A stretch of DNA of 64,000 nt from Gemmatimonadota bacterium (GCA_028877215.1 JAPPFJ010000008.1:224102-288101), one strand, 5' to 3'; shown: positions 17,924 through 27,243, numbered from the stretch's first letter. Notes: a model not told the origin generated them from the sequence alone. Made by a program: numbers and translations.

Positions 17924-18027
17924 TGGAGCGCTCCGTACATCGTTCGGTTGAACGCCATAACCTGTCGCGCGGACAGGGTCCGTTTGCACGGCATCCTATC
18001 CGCAATAATACCCGTTCCGAACCAGTA

Positions 18028-18056
18028 AATTTAAGGCATGCCTCACTTGGTGTCAA
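18028..18056 (-). promoter_or_regulatory. Sigma-70-type promoter for the glycolytic cluster
   Basis: On the minus strand TTGACA (18056-18051), a 17-bp spacer and TAAATT (18033-18028) precede the phosphofructokinase start by about 105 bp. A second TTGACA lies slightly upstream (around 18072). No other good promoter is evident before the following minus-strand genes. Confidence 0.55.
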
Positions 18057-18091
18057 GTTGATTTTTTGTCAAAGTGTTTGGAATCAATGCG

Positions 18092-18883
18092 TTAGATGAA
18101 TAGATCGGTGCCGGTGTGGACCGCCCGGGCATGTGGTTTTTCCTCGTCGAGATAGGGACACGCAACAGCCGCCACGTTGACTTCGGACGCCCCTGCGTCC
18201 AGCAGTGCCGCGGCGCAGGCGTTGGCCGTGGCCCCGGTGGTAACCACGTCGTCCACCAGCAGGACAGGGTGTCCTCTGACCAGATCCGTTCTGCGTCCGA
18301 GAAAGGCCCCCTCGACATTTGCGCCACGTTCAGCCGAGTCCAGGTTCGTCTGTGTTTCCGTGGCGCGCACACGCTTCAGCACCCGGTCCTCAACGGAAAG
18401 ATCCAGCACCCGCGCCAGGGCTCGTGCAATCAATACGCTCTGGTTGTAACCGCGTTCCCGCAACCTGCTTCCGTGAAGGGGCACCGGCACCACAAGCGGC
18501 CGGGCTGCCGCCACCGATTCCCCGTCCAACATTCGACCCAATGCGCGGCCAAGGGTCTGGCCGACGACGGTCTGACCCTGGTATTTCAACATGTGGACCA
18601 TGCGCTGCACCGAACGGCTGAACGGCGTGAGCGCACACATCCGGGAGAAAACGAAATCCTTGTCCGCGCAATTCCTGCAGGGTTTGGAATGCCCCGGACA
18701 GCCGCATCGGCGGCACCGCGGCTCTTTGATGACACCCAGGGTCTCCCAGCACACGGGGCAAAGCCCGTCGGTCTCGTCCAGCGGTGTTCGGCAGAGCAGA
18801 CAGTGCGGAGGATAAACGAATGCCTGAACGGATTCTACCGCGGTTTGAAGAAGGCGTATGAAAGCGTCCCGCTTCACGTCCAT
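18092..18883 (-). CDS. ComF-family phosphoribosyltransferase-like protein
   Basis: About 263 residues. The N-terminal double zinc-knuckle has four CxxC-type pairs (PPHCLLCRTPL, GLCPVCW, CRRCGCPGH, CRNCADKDF), then a type I PRTase fold with VPVPLHGSRLRERGYNQS and the PRPP loop VLLVDDVVTTGATA. ComF proteins take part in DNA uptake in some bacteria and are of unknown biochemical role in others. The start is uncertain: ATG 18883 overlaps its own AAGGA, while GTG 18877 has AAGGA six bases upstream. It is divergent from the HAD-YvcK fusion gene. Confidence 0.88.
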   Translation of the reverse strand: MDVKRDAFIRLLQTAVESVQAFVYPPHCLLCRTPLDETDGLCPVCWETLGVIKEPRCRRCGCPGHSKPCRNCADKDFVFSRMCALTPFSRSVQRMVHMLKYQGQTVVGQTLGRALGRMLDGESVAAARPLVVPVPLHGSRLRERGYNQSVLIARALARVLDLSVEDRVLKRVRATETQTNLDSAERGANVEGAFLGRRTDLVRGHPVLLVDDVVTTGATANACAAALLDAGASEVNVAAVACPYLDEEKPHARAVHTGTDLFI

Positions 18884-19036
18884 TCCTTCGGAATAGTGAG
18901 AAATGGCTTGCAAAAGCCGCATCATGGCGATACATTCACGCACTCAACGCGATCGGTCGCGAGGACCTGCGAAGGCGGCTTTGGTCGCGTTGCATCAGCC
19001 CCCCGGCACGGTCACGCACGTTCCCAAACGTCATCT

Positions 19037-21013
19037 ATGAAAAATACCCGCGCGATTATTTTCGATCTGGATGGTACGCTGTTCGACCTGGATCCGCTGG
19101 TTCAGGCCGCCCGTAAACGGGTCGCGCGGCATCTGTACGTCAATGGATTCTTCGCCTCCGAATCCTACGCCCTCAGCCGGATCAACGACCTGGAACTTCG
19201 GCACGGTCCGTATTATTCTTCGTCTCCGTACTATTTCGCCTTCTACGATATCGCGAAGGCCCTCCAGCGCGACAAGCCCGACCGACTCGCCGACTATATC
19301 AACAGACAGCGCCCCAATCATCGAAGCCTGGAAGACGCCGATTCCATCGAAGCCTTTGTGGCCGAGCTCGAATACGTCTACAACAGCGAGGCCGTTGAAG
19401 ACGTCAGGCTGTTTCCAGGCGCGGTGCAGACCCTGCAGGAACTTTGCGACGCCGGATGCCTGCTCTTTCTCGTGACATTCGGAAGAACGCTTCGGCAGAA
19501 GAACAAGATCGACCTTCTGAATATCGCGCCGTTTTTCCACACAATTGTCAACGAAGGCCCGCCTTCTCACGACTACTGGTTCGCCGAACTCATCAAGGCC
19601 CACAAACTCTCTCCGGAGGAGGTTGTCTGTGTGGGCGACCGGGCCCAGGATGAGATTCGGGCGGGCAACCGCCTCGGATGCACGACGGTCTGGATGCGCC
19701 GCGGGAGATACGCGGAGGAGGAACCCGGAGAGGGCGACCGTCCAACCCATCAGATCCGCCTCCTCCCTCAGTTGTCGACCCTGATCCATCTGGCCCGCAT
19801 GGATAAGGACCGGCGACGGCTGAAAGTGGCCGCGCTGGGCGGCGGCACCGGGCTTCCCATCGTATTGCGGGGGATTCAGACCTATACCGACAGCCCCACG
19901 GCCGTGGTGGCGGTGACGGACACCGGGGCTTCCTCGGGACGCATCCGCTGGAATCTGGGCGTGCAGCCGCCCGGAGACATCCGCAACGCGCTGACCGCGC
20001 TGGCTGATCGACGTCGGGTCTCGTCCGGTCTGATCCGGGTATTCCAGCACCGGTTTCCGAACAGCGAACAGGAGGCGGGTATCTTCCGAAACGACAATAT
20101 CGGCAACTTCCTGATCGCCGCGCTGACCCAGCAACTCGGCGACTTTCAAAAAGCGATCCAGACAGCCGGTGATATGCTGCGCATACGCGGAGAGGTCTAT
20201 CCGGCTACCAACCAGAACGTGGACATCTGCGCCGAACTCGAGAACGGCGAACAGCGGTATACCGAGTGGATGGTGCGCAAGACCGGCAAGTCGCCCTTGA
20301 AGCAGGCGTACCTCGTCGCCAACAGCGACATCCTTCGTGAGCTGGAACAACCGCAGGGTGCGCTGTACCGTGAGGACGACTCGCGAACGGGCCAGGTCGA
20401 GGTTCACGCCATGCCCGGAAGCGAGTTTCGCCCGGCCAGGAACGAAGCCCGCGCACCGCGTGGGGCCCTTCGGGCCATCGCCGACGCGGACATTGTGGTT
20501 CTCGGTCCGGGCAGCCTCTTCACGAGCGTGATAACGAATCTGCTCGTGCCCGACGTCCGGCGCGCGCTGTCAGGCCGCAACCACGGCAAGGTATTCTACA
20601 TCTGCAATATCGTGACCCAGCCGGGGCAGACAGACGGGTTTCCGGCATCCGGTCACCTGGGCGCCATCCTTCGGCACTTCCCTGAGAGAGACTGCGGATT
20701 CCTGGATCACATGCTGGTTCAGGATCCGGAAGCGTTCCACAGGCCCGGTGGACGAAAATGGCGGCAGGTGCTGAATGCCTACCTGCGGGACGGCAAGGAA
20801 CCCGTGACGTGCGATGCGGAAGCGATCCGCCCTCATGTGGCCTGTACGGTTACGGATCTTCTGGAGGACTACACGTCGGAGGTGAAGAGCCGCAGCGCGG
20901 GAGACTTTATCAGCCACAACCCCGACAGGGTGGCCGACGCTGTCTGCCGGATCTACTGCGGTCTGGAAGTTCCTGACTACGGGGAGCCGCACAATGGATC
21001 GGCGCCGGATTGA
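19037..21013 (+). CDS. Fusion: HAD hydrolase domain + YvcK/CofD-like domain
   Basis: A 658-residue protein with two domains. Residues ~1-250 are a HAD phosphatase: motif I IIFDLDGTLFD (7-17), motif II in LFLVTFGRT, motif IV VCVGDRAQDEI. From ~262 onward it is YvcK-like (UPF0052/CofD superfamily): KVAALGGGTGLPIVLRGI, TDTGASSGRIRWNLGVQPPGDIRNAL, DNIGNFLIAAL, VLGPGSLFTSVITNLLV and NIVTQPGQTDGF. YvcK binds UDP-sugars and links carbon metabolism to cell-wall growth. The frame runs unbroken across the junction, so this is a true fusion, or a sequencing-error join is unlikely. An internal ATG at 19799 lacks a ribosome site. The open frame upstream to 18116 is antisense to comF and excluded. It overlaps the next HAD gene by 20 bp. 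Confidence 0.88.
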   Translation: MKNTRAIIFDLDGTLFDLDPLVQAARKRVARHLYVNGFFASESYALSRINDLELRHGPYYSSSPYYFAFYDIAKALQRDKPDRLADYINRQRPNHRSLEDADSIEAFVAELEYVYNSEAVEDVRLFPGAVQTLQELCDAGCLLFLVTFGRTLRQKNKIDLLNIAPFFHTIVNEGPPSHDYWFAELIKAHKLSPEEVVCVGDRAQDEIRAGNRLGCTTVWMRRGRYAEEEPGEGDRPTHQIRLLPQLSTLIHLARMDKDRRRLKVAALGGGTGLPIVLRGIQTYTDSPTAVVAVTDTGASSGRIRWNLGVQPPGDIRNALTALADRRRVSSGLIRVFQHRFPNSEQEAGIFRNDNIGNFLIAALTQQLGDFQKAIQTAGDMLRIRGEVYPATNQNVDICAELENGEQRYTEWMVRKTGKSPLKQAYLVANSDILRELEQPQGALYREDDSRTGQVEVHAMPGSEFRPARNEARAPRGALRAIADADIVVLGPGSLFTSVITNLLVPDVRRALSGRNHGKVFYICNIVTQPGQTDGFPASGHLGAILRHFPERDCGFLDHMLVQDPEAFHRPGGRKWRQVLNAYLRDGKEPVTCDAEAIRPHVACTVTDLLEDYTSEVKSRSAGDFISHNPDRVADAVCRIYCGLEVPDYGEPHNGSAPD

Positions 21014-21686
21014 GGCCGTCATCTTCGACCTGGACGATACCCTGTTCGATTGCACCGGGCAGTTGACCGAGCCTGCGCGCCGCCGGGCGGCTGAAACGCT
21101 CGCCACGGCCATTCCGGATTCTGACGCGTCGGCCCTGCACAGCATCCAGGCGAAACTCGCCGGCCAATTGAGTTCCGCTGACGCCATCCGCGAAATCGCC
21201 CGCCGTCACGAATTGTCGGCAGATAACGTGGAAAGCGCGCTTACGGCCTACAATCGGGACCATGTCGAAGACATCATGCCCTTTCCGGACACGCTTTCTA
21301 CGCTGGACGAGCTTGCGGCCAGGAAATACGGGCTTTGCCTCGTGACCACCGGTCGCCGGGAGAGGCAGCGACGGAAGGTAGACCGCCTGGGTCTCTGCAG
21401 CCACTTCAGCGAGGCGTCGGGCACGCTTGTCTTCCACGACGACCGGGCATTCCCTGAAAAAGACGAAGCGCTTCAACGGGCGGCCCTGCGCTTCAACCTT
21501 GCACCCTGCCGGATCCTGTCGGTGGGGGACAAGCTGAACTCGGAAATCGCCGCGTCGAAACGCCTGGGCATGCGCACGGCGCGCCTGTGTTTCGGCAGAC
21601 AAAAAAACCAGCGCCCTCGAACCCGCGAGGAACGCCCGGACCACGAACTGAACCGCCTGAAGGACCTGCTGGAACTGCTGCCCTGA
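20994..21686 (+). CDS. HAD-family hydrolase
   Basis: A 230-residue HAD-IA type phosphatase: motif I AVIFDLDDTLFD (8-19), motif II LVTTGRRERQ, the motif III lysine region (FPEKDEAL), motif IV SVGDKLNSEI. A helical cap lies between motifs I and II. Closest in style to the N-terminal HAD domain of the preceding fusion protein, so the pair may be an old duplication. ATG 20994 lies inside the end of the upstream gene (20-bp overlap), implying translational coupling. Substrate unknown; a phosphosugar is plausible given the YvcK context. Confidence 0.88.
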   Translation: MDRRRIEAVIFDLDDTLFDCTGQLTEPARRRAAETLATAIPDSDASALHSIQAKLAGQLSSADAIREIARRHELSADNVESALTAYNRDHVEDIMPFPDTLSTLDELAARKYGLCLVTTGRRERQRRKVDRLGLCSHFSEASGTLVFHDDRAFPEKDEALQRAALRFNLAPCRILSVGDKLNSEIAASKRLGMRTARLCFGRQKNQRPRTREERPDHELNRLKDLLELLP

Positions 21687-21699
21687 GATGCCCGCGCGA

Positions 21700-22485
21700 T
21701 TACGCGTACTCAGGTCCGAAATCCACGGTTATCCGGTCACCCCGTTTCAACCCCAGGTTCCGCGCGGCATTCCCTCCGTTGATTGCAATCTCAAGCGCAT
21801 TATCGCTTCCGTACAGGGCCAGTGCCCTGCCCTCCGGAACGTCGGCGTACGTGCGGCAGATCCTGTCGAACTTGAACTCTCCTGCATGTACGCGGACATC
21901 TTCGTACCCCAGGCGCCGTTTTCCGAGATTGCTGATCGCATTCCCGAAACGATCCACGTGTACGATCCTCCCGACAACCGTGTTATCGCATTCCTGAACC
22001 GTCCAGAGGTTGAGGCGGACCGGATCGGCGACCGGCGGCCCCAGTTCGGCCGGCGGGACGCCGTTGCAGAGATGCGCCGCGACGGGGCCGAAGACATCCC
22101 GGCCGTGAAAGGTGGGGCTCACCTCAGACCTGAAATACCCCGCATCGCGTATTTCAACGGCGTTCCAGGTCGACTCCTGCTGGAACACAGCACTGAACAG
22201 GCCGTTGTCCGGACCGACAAACCGGTGGTCCGCCGTTTCAACCTCAATTGCGCGGCGGGCGCTTCCCACGCCCGGATCCACGACCGCGAGATGGACCGTA
22301 CCCACAGGAAAATAGCGGTATGCGCGGGAGAGGATATATGCCCCGGAGGCCACGTCCTGCGGCGGGACCTGATGGGAGACGTCCACGAGCGAGACATCGG
22401 GTGCAATCGCGAGAATCGCGCCCTTCATCGCGGCCACGTACCCGTCGCGAAGCCCGAAATCCGTTGTCAACGTGATCACACCCAA
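21700..22485 (-). CDS. SAM hydroxide adenosyltransferase (DUF62 / S-adenosyl-l-methionine hydrolase)
   Basis: About 261 residues of the DUF62 family, which is related to chlorinase/fluorinase enzymes but uses hydroxide to split SAM into adenosine and methionine. ITLTTDFGLRDGYVAAMKG with the conserved aspartates is at the N-terminus, followed by DVSHQVPPQDVASGAYIL, VHLAVVDPGVGS, FVGPDNGLFSAVF and HGRDVFGPVAAHL. The C-terminal beta domain ends in DRITVDFG. I choose TTG 22485, six bases after GGAGG; the frame reaches 22575 but that stretch lies in a repeat element. Convergent with the HAD gene, 13 bp between the stops. Confidence 0.88.
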   Translation of the reverse strand: MGVITLTTDFGLRDGYVAAMKGAILAIAPDVSLVDVSHQVPPQDVASGAYILSRAYRYFPVGTVHLAVVDPGVGSARRAIEVETADHRFVGPDNGLFSAVFQQESTWNAVEIRDAGYFRSEVSPTFHGRDVFGPVAAHLCNGVPPAELGPPVADPVRLNLWTVQECDNTVVGRIVHVDRFGNAISNLGKRRLGYEDVRVHAGEFKFDRICRTYADVPEGRALALYGSDNALEIAINGGNAARNLGLKRGDRITVDFGPEYA

Positions 22486-22529
22486 GACACACCTCCACAC
22501 TTCACCCCCGGCCGCCCGACCGCCGGGTG

Positions 22530-22740
22530 AGACGCAAGACGGTAGAAGGTAGAGAACCACATCCCAGCCCACCACCTGGCGAGAGGGGAGACGTTAGACG
22601 GGGAGAAAACCGGGTAGACGGGAGACGTAAGACGGTAGAAGGTATCTTTGCCCGCCAATTTATCCCTCCTTGCCTCCGGCACGAAAAGAAGCCTCACAAG
22701 GCGGGTCATCTCTACCCTCTGCCGTCTTCCCTCTACCCGT
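22530..22740. repeat. Palindromic repeat family C, copy 1
   Basis: A region with arms such as GGGTAGACGGGAGACGTAAG (22612 on) and the complementary TCTACCCTCTGCCGTCTTCC near 22710-22730, around a core containing TTGCCTCCGGCACGAAAAGA. Related copies lie at 49558-49697 and 57873-58005. A partial extra arm (AGACGCAAGACGGTAGAAGG) precedes it. No coding sequence. It fills most of the 470 bp between the DUF62 gene and radC; the rest shows nothing I can name. Confidence 0.65.
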
Positions 22741-22955
22741 ATTCAGGCTCTTTGTGGCCAATTGACAGTTGTCTTTTTCCGATTGAGGCCAAGCACCGAT
22801 GTCCACAATATAACGCATGTCCAGCTGTCACGTGAAACAGGATTCAAGCCCGTCCCGCGAGACGGAACGGATGTCCTCCTGCCCGCGTGGCTTGAGAGTG
22901 CGTGAGGGCAAGGCATGACGCCGGGCTCCCGACTGGCAGTTCCCTATCCCTATCC

Positions 22956-23645
22956 TCAGAACAGGTCCGCTTCCTTCATGCTCAGGAACCGCTCGGCACC
23001 AAGAATGATGTGGTCCAGTACTTCGATCCCCATGATTTCGCCGGCCTGCACCATCCGGCGCGTCAGTTCAATGTCCTCTCGGCTCGGTGTCACGTCCCCG
23101 GAGGGGTGATTGTGCGCGAGGATGACGCTGGCCGCGGATGTGCCTACGGCGGGAAAGAATACCTCTCGAGGATGGACCAGCGACGCGTTCAGCGACCCCA
23201 CCGACACCTCCTCCCTGCAGATGACCTGATTCCGCGCATTCAGAAAGACCGCCACGAAATGTTCTCTTCGCCGATCCTTGAATTCCGCCAGCAGCCCGAC
23301 CGCGTCGGCGGGTTTCGTTATGGACGGCTCAATGCCCATGCCCTGGTTCAGCGCCCGTCTGGACAGCTCGAACCCGGAGACAAGGCCCGCGGCCTTCGCC
23401 CGACCGATGCCTTTGATTGCCGTCAGTTCCGCCAGTCCCATCGCCATGAGCGCCTGCGGCGAATACTGTTTCAGGATCTCCCCGGCGACCTCCAGCACAT
23501 TCTTGCCTTCATAACCGGTCCTCAGCAGCACCGCCAGCAATTCCTCGTTTCTCAGCGCTTCGGCGCCGAGCCGTTCCAGTTTCTCCCGCGGCAGATCCAC
23601 GTCCGCGACGCCGTCGATTCCGCGGCCTCGTGCCTGTACTTCCAT
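22956..23645 (-). CDS. radC: RadC-family JAB/MPN protein
   Basis: About 229 residues. The N-terminal helix-hairpin-helix region ELTAIKGIGRAKAAGLVSGFELSRR is followed by a JAMM domain with AHNHPSGDVTPSREDIELTRR (HxH-x7-S-x2-D metal site). RadC is a conserved protein with unsettled function; it was once linked to repair. I start at ATG 23645 (EVQARGRGIDGV), with AAGGA upstream; an alternative ATG at 23678 would add 11 residues. It is isolated, between a repeat and a gene-poor region. Confidence 0.9.
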   Translation of the reverse strand: MEVQARGRGIDGVADVDLPREKLERLGAEALRNEELLAVLLRTGYEGKNVLEVAGEILKQYSPQALMAMGLAELTAIKGIGRAKAAGLVSGFELSRRALNQGMGIEPSITKPADAVGLLAEFKDRRREHFVAVFLNARNQVICREEVSVGSLNASLVHPREVFFPAVGTSAASVILAHNHPSGDVTPSREDIELTRRMVQAGEIMGIEVLDHIILGAERFLSMKEADLF

Positions 23646-24485
23646 ATTGTCGCTATCCTTGCTGTAGTGACCCGACATCCACAGAAAGCCTGTCAGCGAT
23701 CAGCCATCAGCTTTCAGCCAAAGCAAACCGGCGAAAGGACCAGGTGATGTCAACTGCCGAAATCAGCGCCATGATGTGGGCCGCTTGTGAACCGCCCGCC
23801 TGTCCGCGTGGAGTCGCCGCCTTGCTGGAAGACGTCCCGCAATATCCGGTTTCGTCTTGTGATTGGTCGAATCAGGACGATTTTCGGAAAGGATAGAGCA
23901 AACGCCGTTCCAGCGGGACAAGGGACCTCAGTGCACATTGGAAATATGGACGCCCCGCCATATCTGAGCACCAATGCTCCGGCACGGGGCGTACATTTTG
24001 TTCAAACCCGTCGAGCCGCAAGGAAAGATCCTGCCAATCGAATGTTATTGCAGGAATGGGGTTCTTGCACAACAAATCCTGAAAACGCCGGTCCGTTTCG
24101 TTATATTTCAACCGGCTCATCGTTTGTGACCACAAAATCCGATTGATCGTCAAGGCCGGTAAACGGCGACGTAACGCGGGTACCGGATGAAGCATATCCG
24201 TTCGACTCTGTCACGCGTTGCAAGATTGAAGATGGACGTCCGACAAGGTATTGGGGGTTACCCGGCTCTCTGAGGAGAGAAATCGAAGGGGCGGGTTTCA
24301 AGATTGTCAACTGGCGGGTATTCTACGAATATGCCCAGCCCCTGTTTTTCGCTCAAGCCGTTAAGTCGATTGGCACGGGTCATTGACGGTTTTTTCATCT
24401 GATTGAAGGTGTTCCGGATCGTTCAGCGCCCGATCCCGGAAAGCTGACGGCTGGTTTTTAACCAACTGAATGTGAGAGCAGACCA
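23646..24485. other. Gene-poor 840-bp region with coding remnants
   Basis: No intact gene is convincing. It begins with an inverted-repeat-rich stretch (GATCAGCCATCAGCTTTCAGCC near 23698). A 49-codon frame with AAAGGA upstream starts at ATG 23747 and ends at 23896. A minus-strand frame (24120-23872) and a plus-strand frame (23879-24146) overlap each other, and neither is decisive. The best-looking coding piece is listed separately at 24147-24386. Confidence 0.5.
24147..24386 (+). pseudogene. C-terminal fragment of an unknown protein
   Basis: An 80-codon open frame without a start codon, reading ...RCKIEDGRPTRYWGLPGSLR and ending IVNWRVFYEYAQPLFFAQAV plus a few residues. Amino acid composition is protein-like, and the frame continues upstream past a TGA at 24144, suggesting a decayed gene. 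I cannot name the family. Confidence 0.35.
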
Positions 24486-25610
24486 ATGGACACGGGACAA
24501 GCGGTGAGCCTGTTCGAGAAGAACTGGTTCCTGCGCCACGAAGAGAAGCTGAATCTCACGGCTGCGGAACGCGAATTCATAACCGCCTCGATGGGTCCGG
24601 CGCCGAAGCGCTGGGACGGAGACCCCGACATCGAACGGATGACTGAAATCCTCTCCGTCGAGTCAGGGGTACTCGAGCGCATCGGCGCCCGGTTGTTGCA
24701 GGTGCTGATCGGTATGAGGGGGTGCGGGGCTGCCGTTACGTTCCTCCTCGAACGCGGCGTGGCGCTGGTAATCGACGGTTCGTCCTATAACGTCCTGCAC
24801 GAGGCGGCGTGGGGCGGCATGGTCGATACCCTCAGGGCGGTCTTCGAATCGGGTGCCGCGGACGCGACGTGCGTATCGATCAAAAAACCGCACGTTGGGT
24901 GGCCCGATAACCTTTCGCTGATGTACTGGGCGGCCTCCGGGTGGTATCCGGACTGCGCCCGCCTCTTCGTTCAATACGGCGCCGGCGTTCACCACGAACT
25001 CCCGATAAAGGGAAACGGCGAGCGGGGAACGACCTCCCTTCAGGAGGCCGTCGCGTCGAGTCCCGGGGGGAAGGACGGATCGTGGCAGGAACGGGGGCTG
25101 GCGGTTGCGCGGATCCTCATCGAAGACGGGGCATACTACGACGTGTACTCGGCGTGCGCCCTCGACGACGACTCGCGGCTGAATGAACTCATTGAACGGG
25201 ACGCCGAAGTCGCAAACGCCGCCGATGGCTATGGCATGACGCCGCTGCATTGGGCCGCGCGTGCCGGGTCGAAGGCGTGTACGGAGATATTGCTGGCCTG
25301 CGGCGTCCACGTCGATGCCTTGAACAAGGCGCGACGCAGCCCGCTTCAATTGGCCGCCGAGGGCGACAGGGCCGAGACAATACGGCTGCTCGCGGAATGC
25401 GGGGCCGATCTGAACACGCAGGACCGGAAGGGGCGCACGCCGCTCCATCGCGCGATGTACGAGGGCCGTGTCGCCGCTGCCGAAGCCCTGCTCGACGCCG
25501 GCGCCGATCCGACGGTTCTCAACAAGAGCGGAAAGAACGCGTTTGAGGTTGCGAGGAAGGAAGCGAAGAAATACAAAGAGCGGGCCAGAGGCGGGCCCGA
25601 TCCAGAATAG
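24486..25610 (+). CDS. Ankyrin-repeat protein
   Basis: A 374-residue protein with no signal peptide. After an N-terminal helical region (1-70) there are ankyrin repeats: a divergent one around 95-125 (NVLHEAAWGGMVDTLRAVFE), another around 140-165 (SLMYWAASGWYPDCARLFVQ), and three canonical ones at the C-terminus (TPLHWAARAGSKACTEILLA, SPLQLAAEGDRAETIRLLAE, TPLHRAMYEGRVAAAEALLD). Ankyrin repeats mediate protein binding; the partner is unknown. The tail is basic and lysine rich. ATG 24486 follows a weak GAGAGCAGACCA. It stands just before the transport island and has the higher GC of the rest of the window. Confidence 0.88.
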   Translation: MDTGQAVSLFEKNWFLRHEEKLNLTAAEREFITASMGPAPKRWDGDPDIERMTEILSVESGVLERIGARLLQVLIGMRGCGAAVTFLLERGVALVIDGSSYNVLHEAAWGGMVDTLRAVFESGAADATCVSIKKPHVGWPDNLSLMYWAASGWYPDCARLFVQYGAGVHHELPIKGNGERGTTSLQEAVASSPGGKDGSWQERGLAVARILIEDGAYYDVYSACALDDDSRLNELIERDAEVANAADGYGMTPLHWAARAGSKACTEILLACGVHVDALNKARRSPLQLAAEGDRAETIRLLAECGADLNTQDRKGRTPLHRAMYEGRVAAAEALLDAGADPTVLNKSGKNAFEVARKEAKKYKERARGGPDPE

Positions 25611-25809
25611 GGGACTCCACTGAGTCGCCATCGAGAGCAAGGCCCGAGTGATGTATTGAGGATAGCAGGACTTCATTCTGATGTTGCCGATTGGGATTTT
25701 ATCCGAAGAATTCTAAATAAGTCGGATTCAAGAAGGGGATCATTGAAGACTCTGAATAGCGTCGCCTTTTTGCAGTGGTTTATTCAGAATTCGAACCCGG
25801 GGACGTCCA

Positions 25810-27243
25810 ATGAGAAATCAGAAACTGAAACGACCGTTCAAATTCACCCTTAACTTTCTCCTTCTTCAAGGGTGCGTTATTGTATTTGTTGCTCTTGTCA
25901 CGTGTGCTCTGGCTGTCGGCCAATTCTTGGATGTCATCGCACAGCACCTTTGGTTCAGCGTGGTTGTTATTTCAGTCTGGGTGGCCGCCGTATCAGCAGG
26001 GTTATTCGTACTTATATTCAACCTTCGCCCTGTAAAGAACATACTGGCGTCCGAGTCGAACGCTTACCGAACGGTACTGGAAGAATTCACCCGCTCCCTC
26101 TCCTTAATCACCGATTTCGATGGCTTGCTCGACAACCAGATCCGCAAGATCGGGATTCTAACCGATTCCGAACGCCTGTGCATTCTCGTTGCAAGTGAAA
26201 GTGGTGAAGACTATACACTCAGGACGAGCCGCGGATTCACAAAGACCGACGTAGATGGCATTACGCTACAGCACCGTGGAGACCTCGTGAGGTGGCTACA
26301 TACAAACGAGACACATTTGATTCCTTCGGAGAATCGTGGTCTCGTCGCAAACTTACTTCCCGCTGAACGTGATCTCCTGAATCGGTTAAACATCACGGGA
26401 ATTCTCCCGTTGGTCACTTTGAACCGGCTGGTGGGGATCGTCTTCATCTCTAAGGAAAACGCCTTGACGCCCGATCAGATCGAAACGGTGCGCTGGTTCA
26501 CCCCTCAAGTTGCACTTGCCATTGCAAATGCTATTCTTTACGAACAACAGCGAATCAGGATGAGTAGTCTATACCGAGCTGAACGCCTCGCGATCACCGG
26601 TCAGCTTGCGGCTGGCGCCGCCCACGAAATTCGCAATCCGCTCGCTTCCATACGTAGTACGATACAGTATTTGAGGAGTCGCCTAACTGGTGATTCCGAA
26701 TCCGCGGATATGATGGGCATGCTGGTCAATGAGGCGGACCGGATTGAAACCATCGTGAAGGGGATGTTGTCATTCGCCAGACCGGAGGAACCCAAGCTGG
26801 AAGTCACCAATCTGGCCGAGGTCGCGACACAGGTCGTCAGCCTCGTCGAACCAACGGCCCACAAGGCCAAGGTGAAAATTGAAACCCACTTCCCACACCA
26901 AACTGCTGAGATTTTGGCGGATAAGAATCAGTTGGGCCAGGTGTTTCTAAACGTCCTTCTAAACGCTGTACAAGCCATGCCCGATGGTGGCTTGCTGTCG
27001 ATCCGTGTGGTTGCAAGGGGTTCCGCAGGGATGGATGGGTGGCAAGTAGAAGTCTCCGATACTGGCAGCGGTATTCCCGATGAGCAACTTGAAAGTATTT
27101 TCGACCCCTTTTTCACCACCAAAAAGAAAGGAACTGGTCTCGGGCTTTCGATCTCACATTCAATCATACGTAGCCACGGTGGAAGAATAGACGTCGAAAG
27201 CGCGGTCGGCAAAGGCACCCGCGTAATAGTCCGATTCTCATAA
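25810..27243 (+). CDS. Sensor histidine kinase, NtrB/AtoS-like with GAF domain
   Basis: A 477-residue membrane kinase. Two transmembrane helices (~15-37 and 47-71) enclose a very short periplasmic loop, so sensing is probably inside the membrane or in the cytoplasm. A GAF-like domain spans ~95-245. The HisKA box GAAHEIRNPLASIRS has H272; the ATPase domain has N-box NVLLNAVQAM (N385), G1 DTGSGIP, F-box FDPFFTTK and G2 GTGLGLSIS. This architecture typically pairs with NtrC-class regulators, and one follows 391 bp downstream. From here to ~36 kb base composition is visibly A/T-richer than in the flanks. The ribosome site is weak. Confidence 0.92.
   Translation: MRNQKLKRPFKFTLNFLLLQGCVIVFVALVTCALAVGQFLDVIAQHLWFSVVVISVWVAAVSAGLFVLIFNLRPVKNILASESNAYRTVLEEFTRSLSLITDFDGLLDNQIRKIGILTDSERLCILVASESGEDYTLRTSRGFTKTDVDGITLQHRGDLVRWLHTNETHLIPSENRGLVANLLPAERDLLNRLNITGILPLVTLNRLVGIVFISKENALTPDQIETVRWFTPQVALAIANAILYEQQRIRMSSLYRAERLAITGQLAAGAAHEIRNPLASIRSTIQYLRSRLTGDSESADMMGMLVNEADRIETIVKGMLSFARPEEPKLEVTNLAEVATQVVSLVEPTAHKAKVKIETHFPHQTAEILADKNQLGQVFLNVLLNAVQAMPDGGLLSIRVVARGSAGMDGWQVEVSDTGSGIPDEQLESIFDPFFTTKKKGTGLGLSISHSIIRSHGGRIDVESAVGKGTRVIVRFS

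Noticed and set aside
18116..19036. 307-codon extension of the HAD-YvcK frame
   Set aside because: It is antisense to the well-supported comF gene, and the ATG at 19037 begins a perfect HAD motif.
24371..24386. TGGCACGGGTCATTGA as a second sigma-54 promoter
   Set aside because: Spacing between the -24 and -12 elements is one base too long, and it overlaps a coding remnant.
25656..25853. 65-codon frame just before the kinase
   Set aside because: It overlaps the kinase start, has no clear ribosome site and no recognisable domain; conservation data would be needed.
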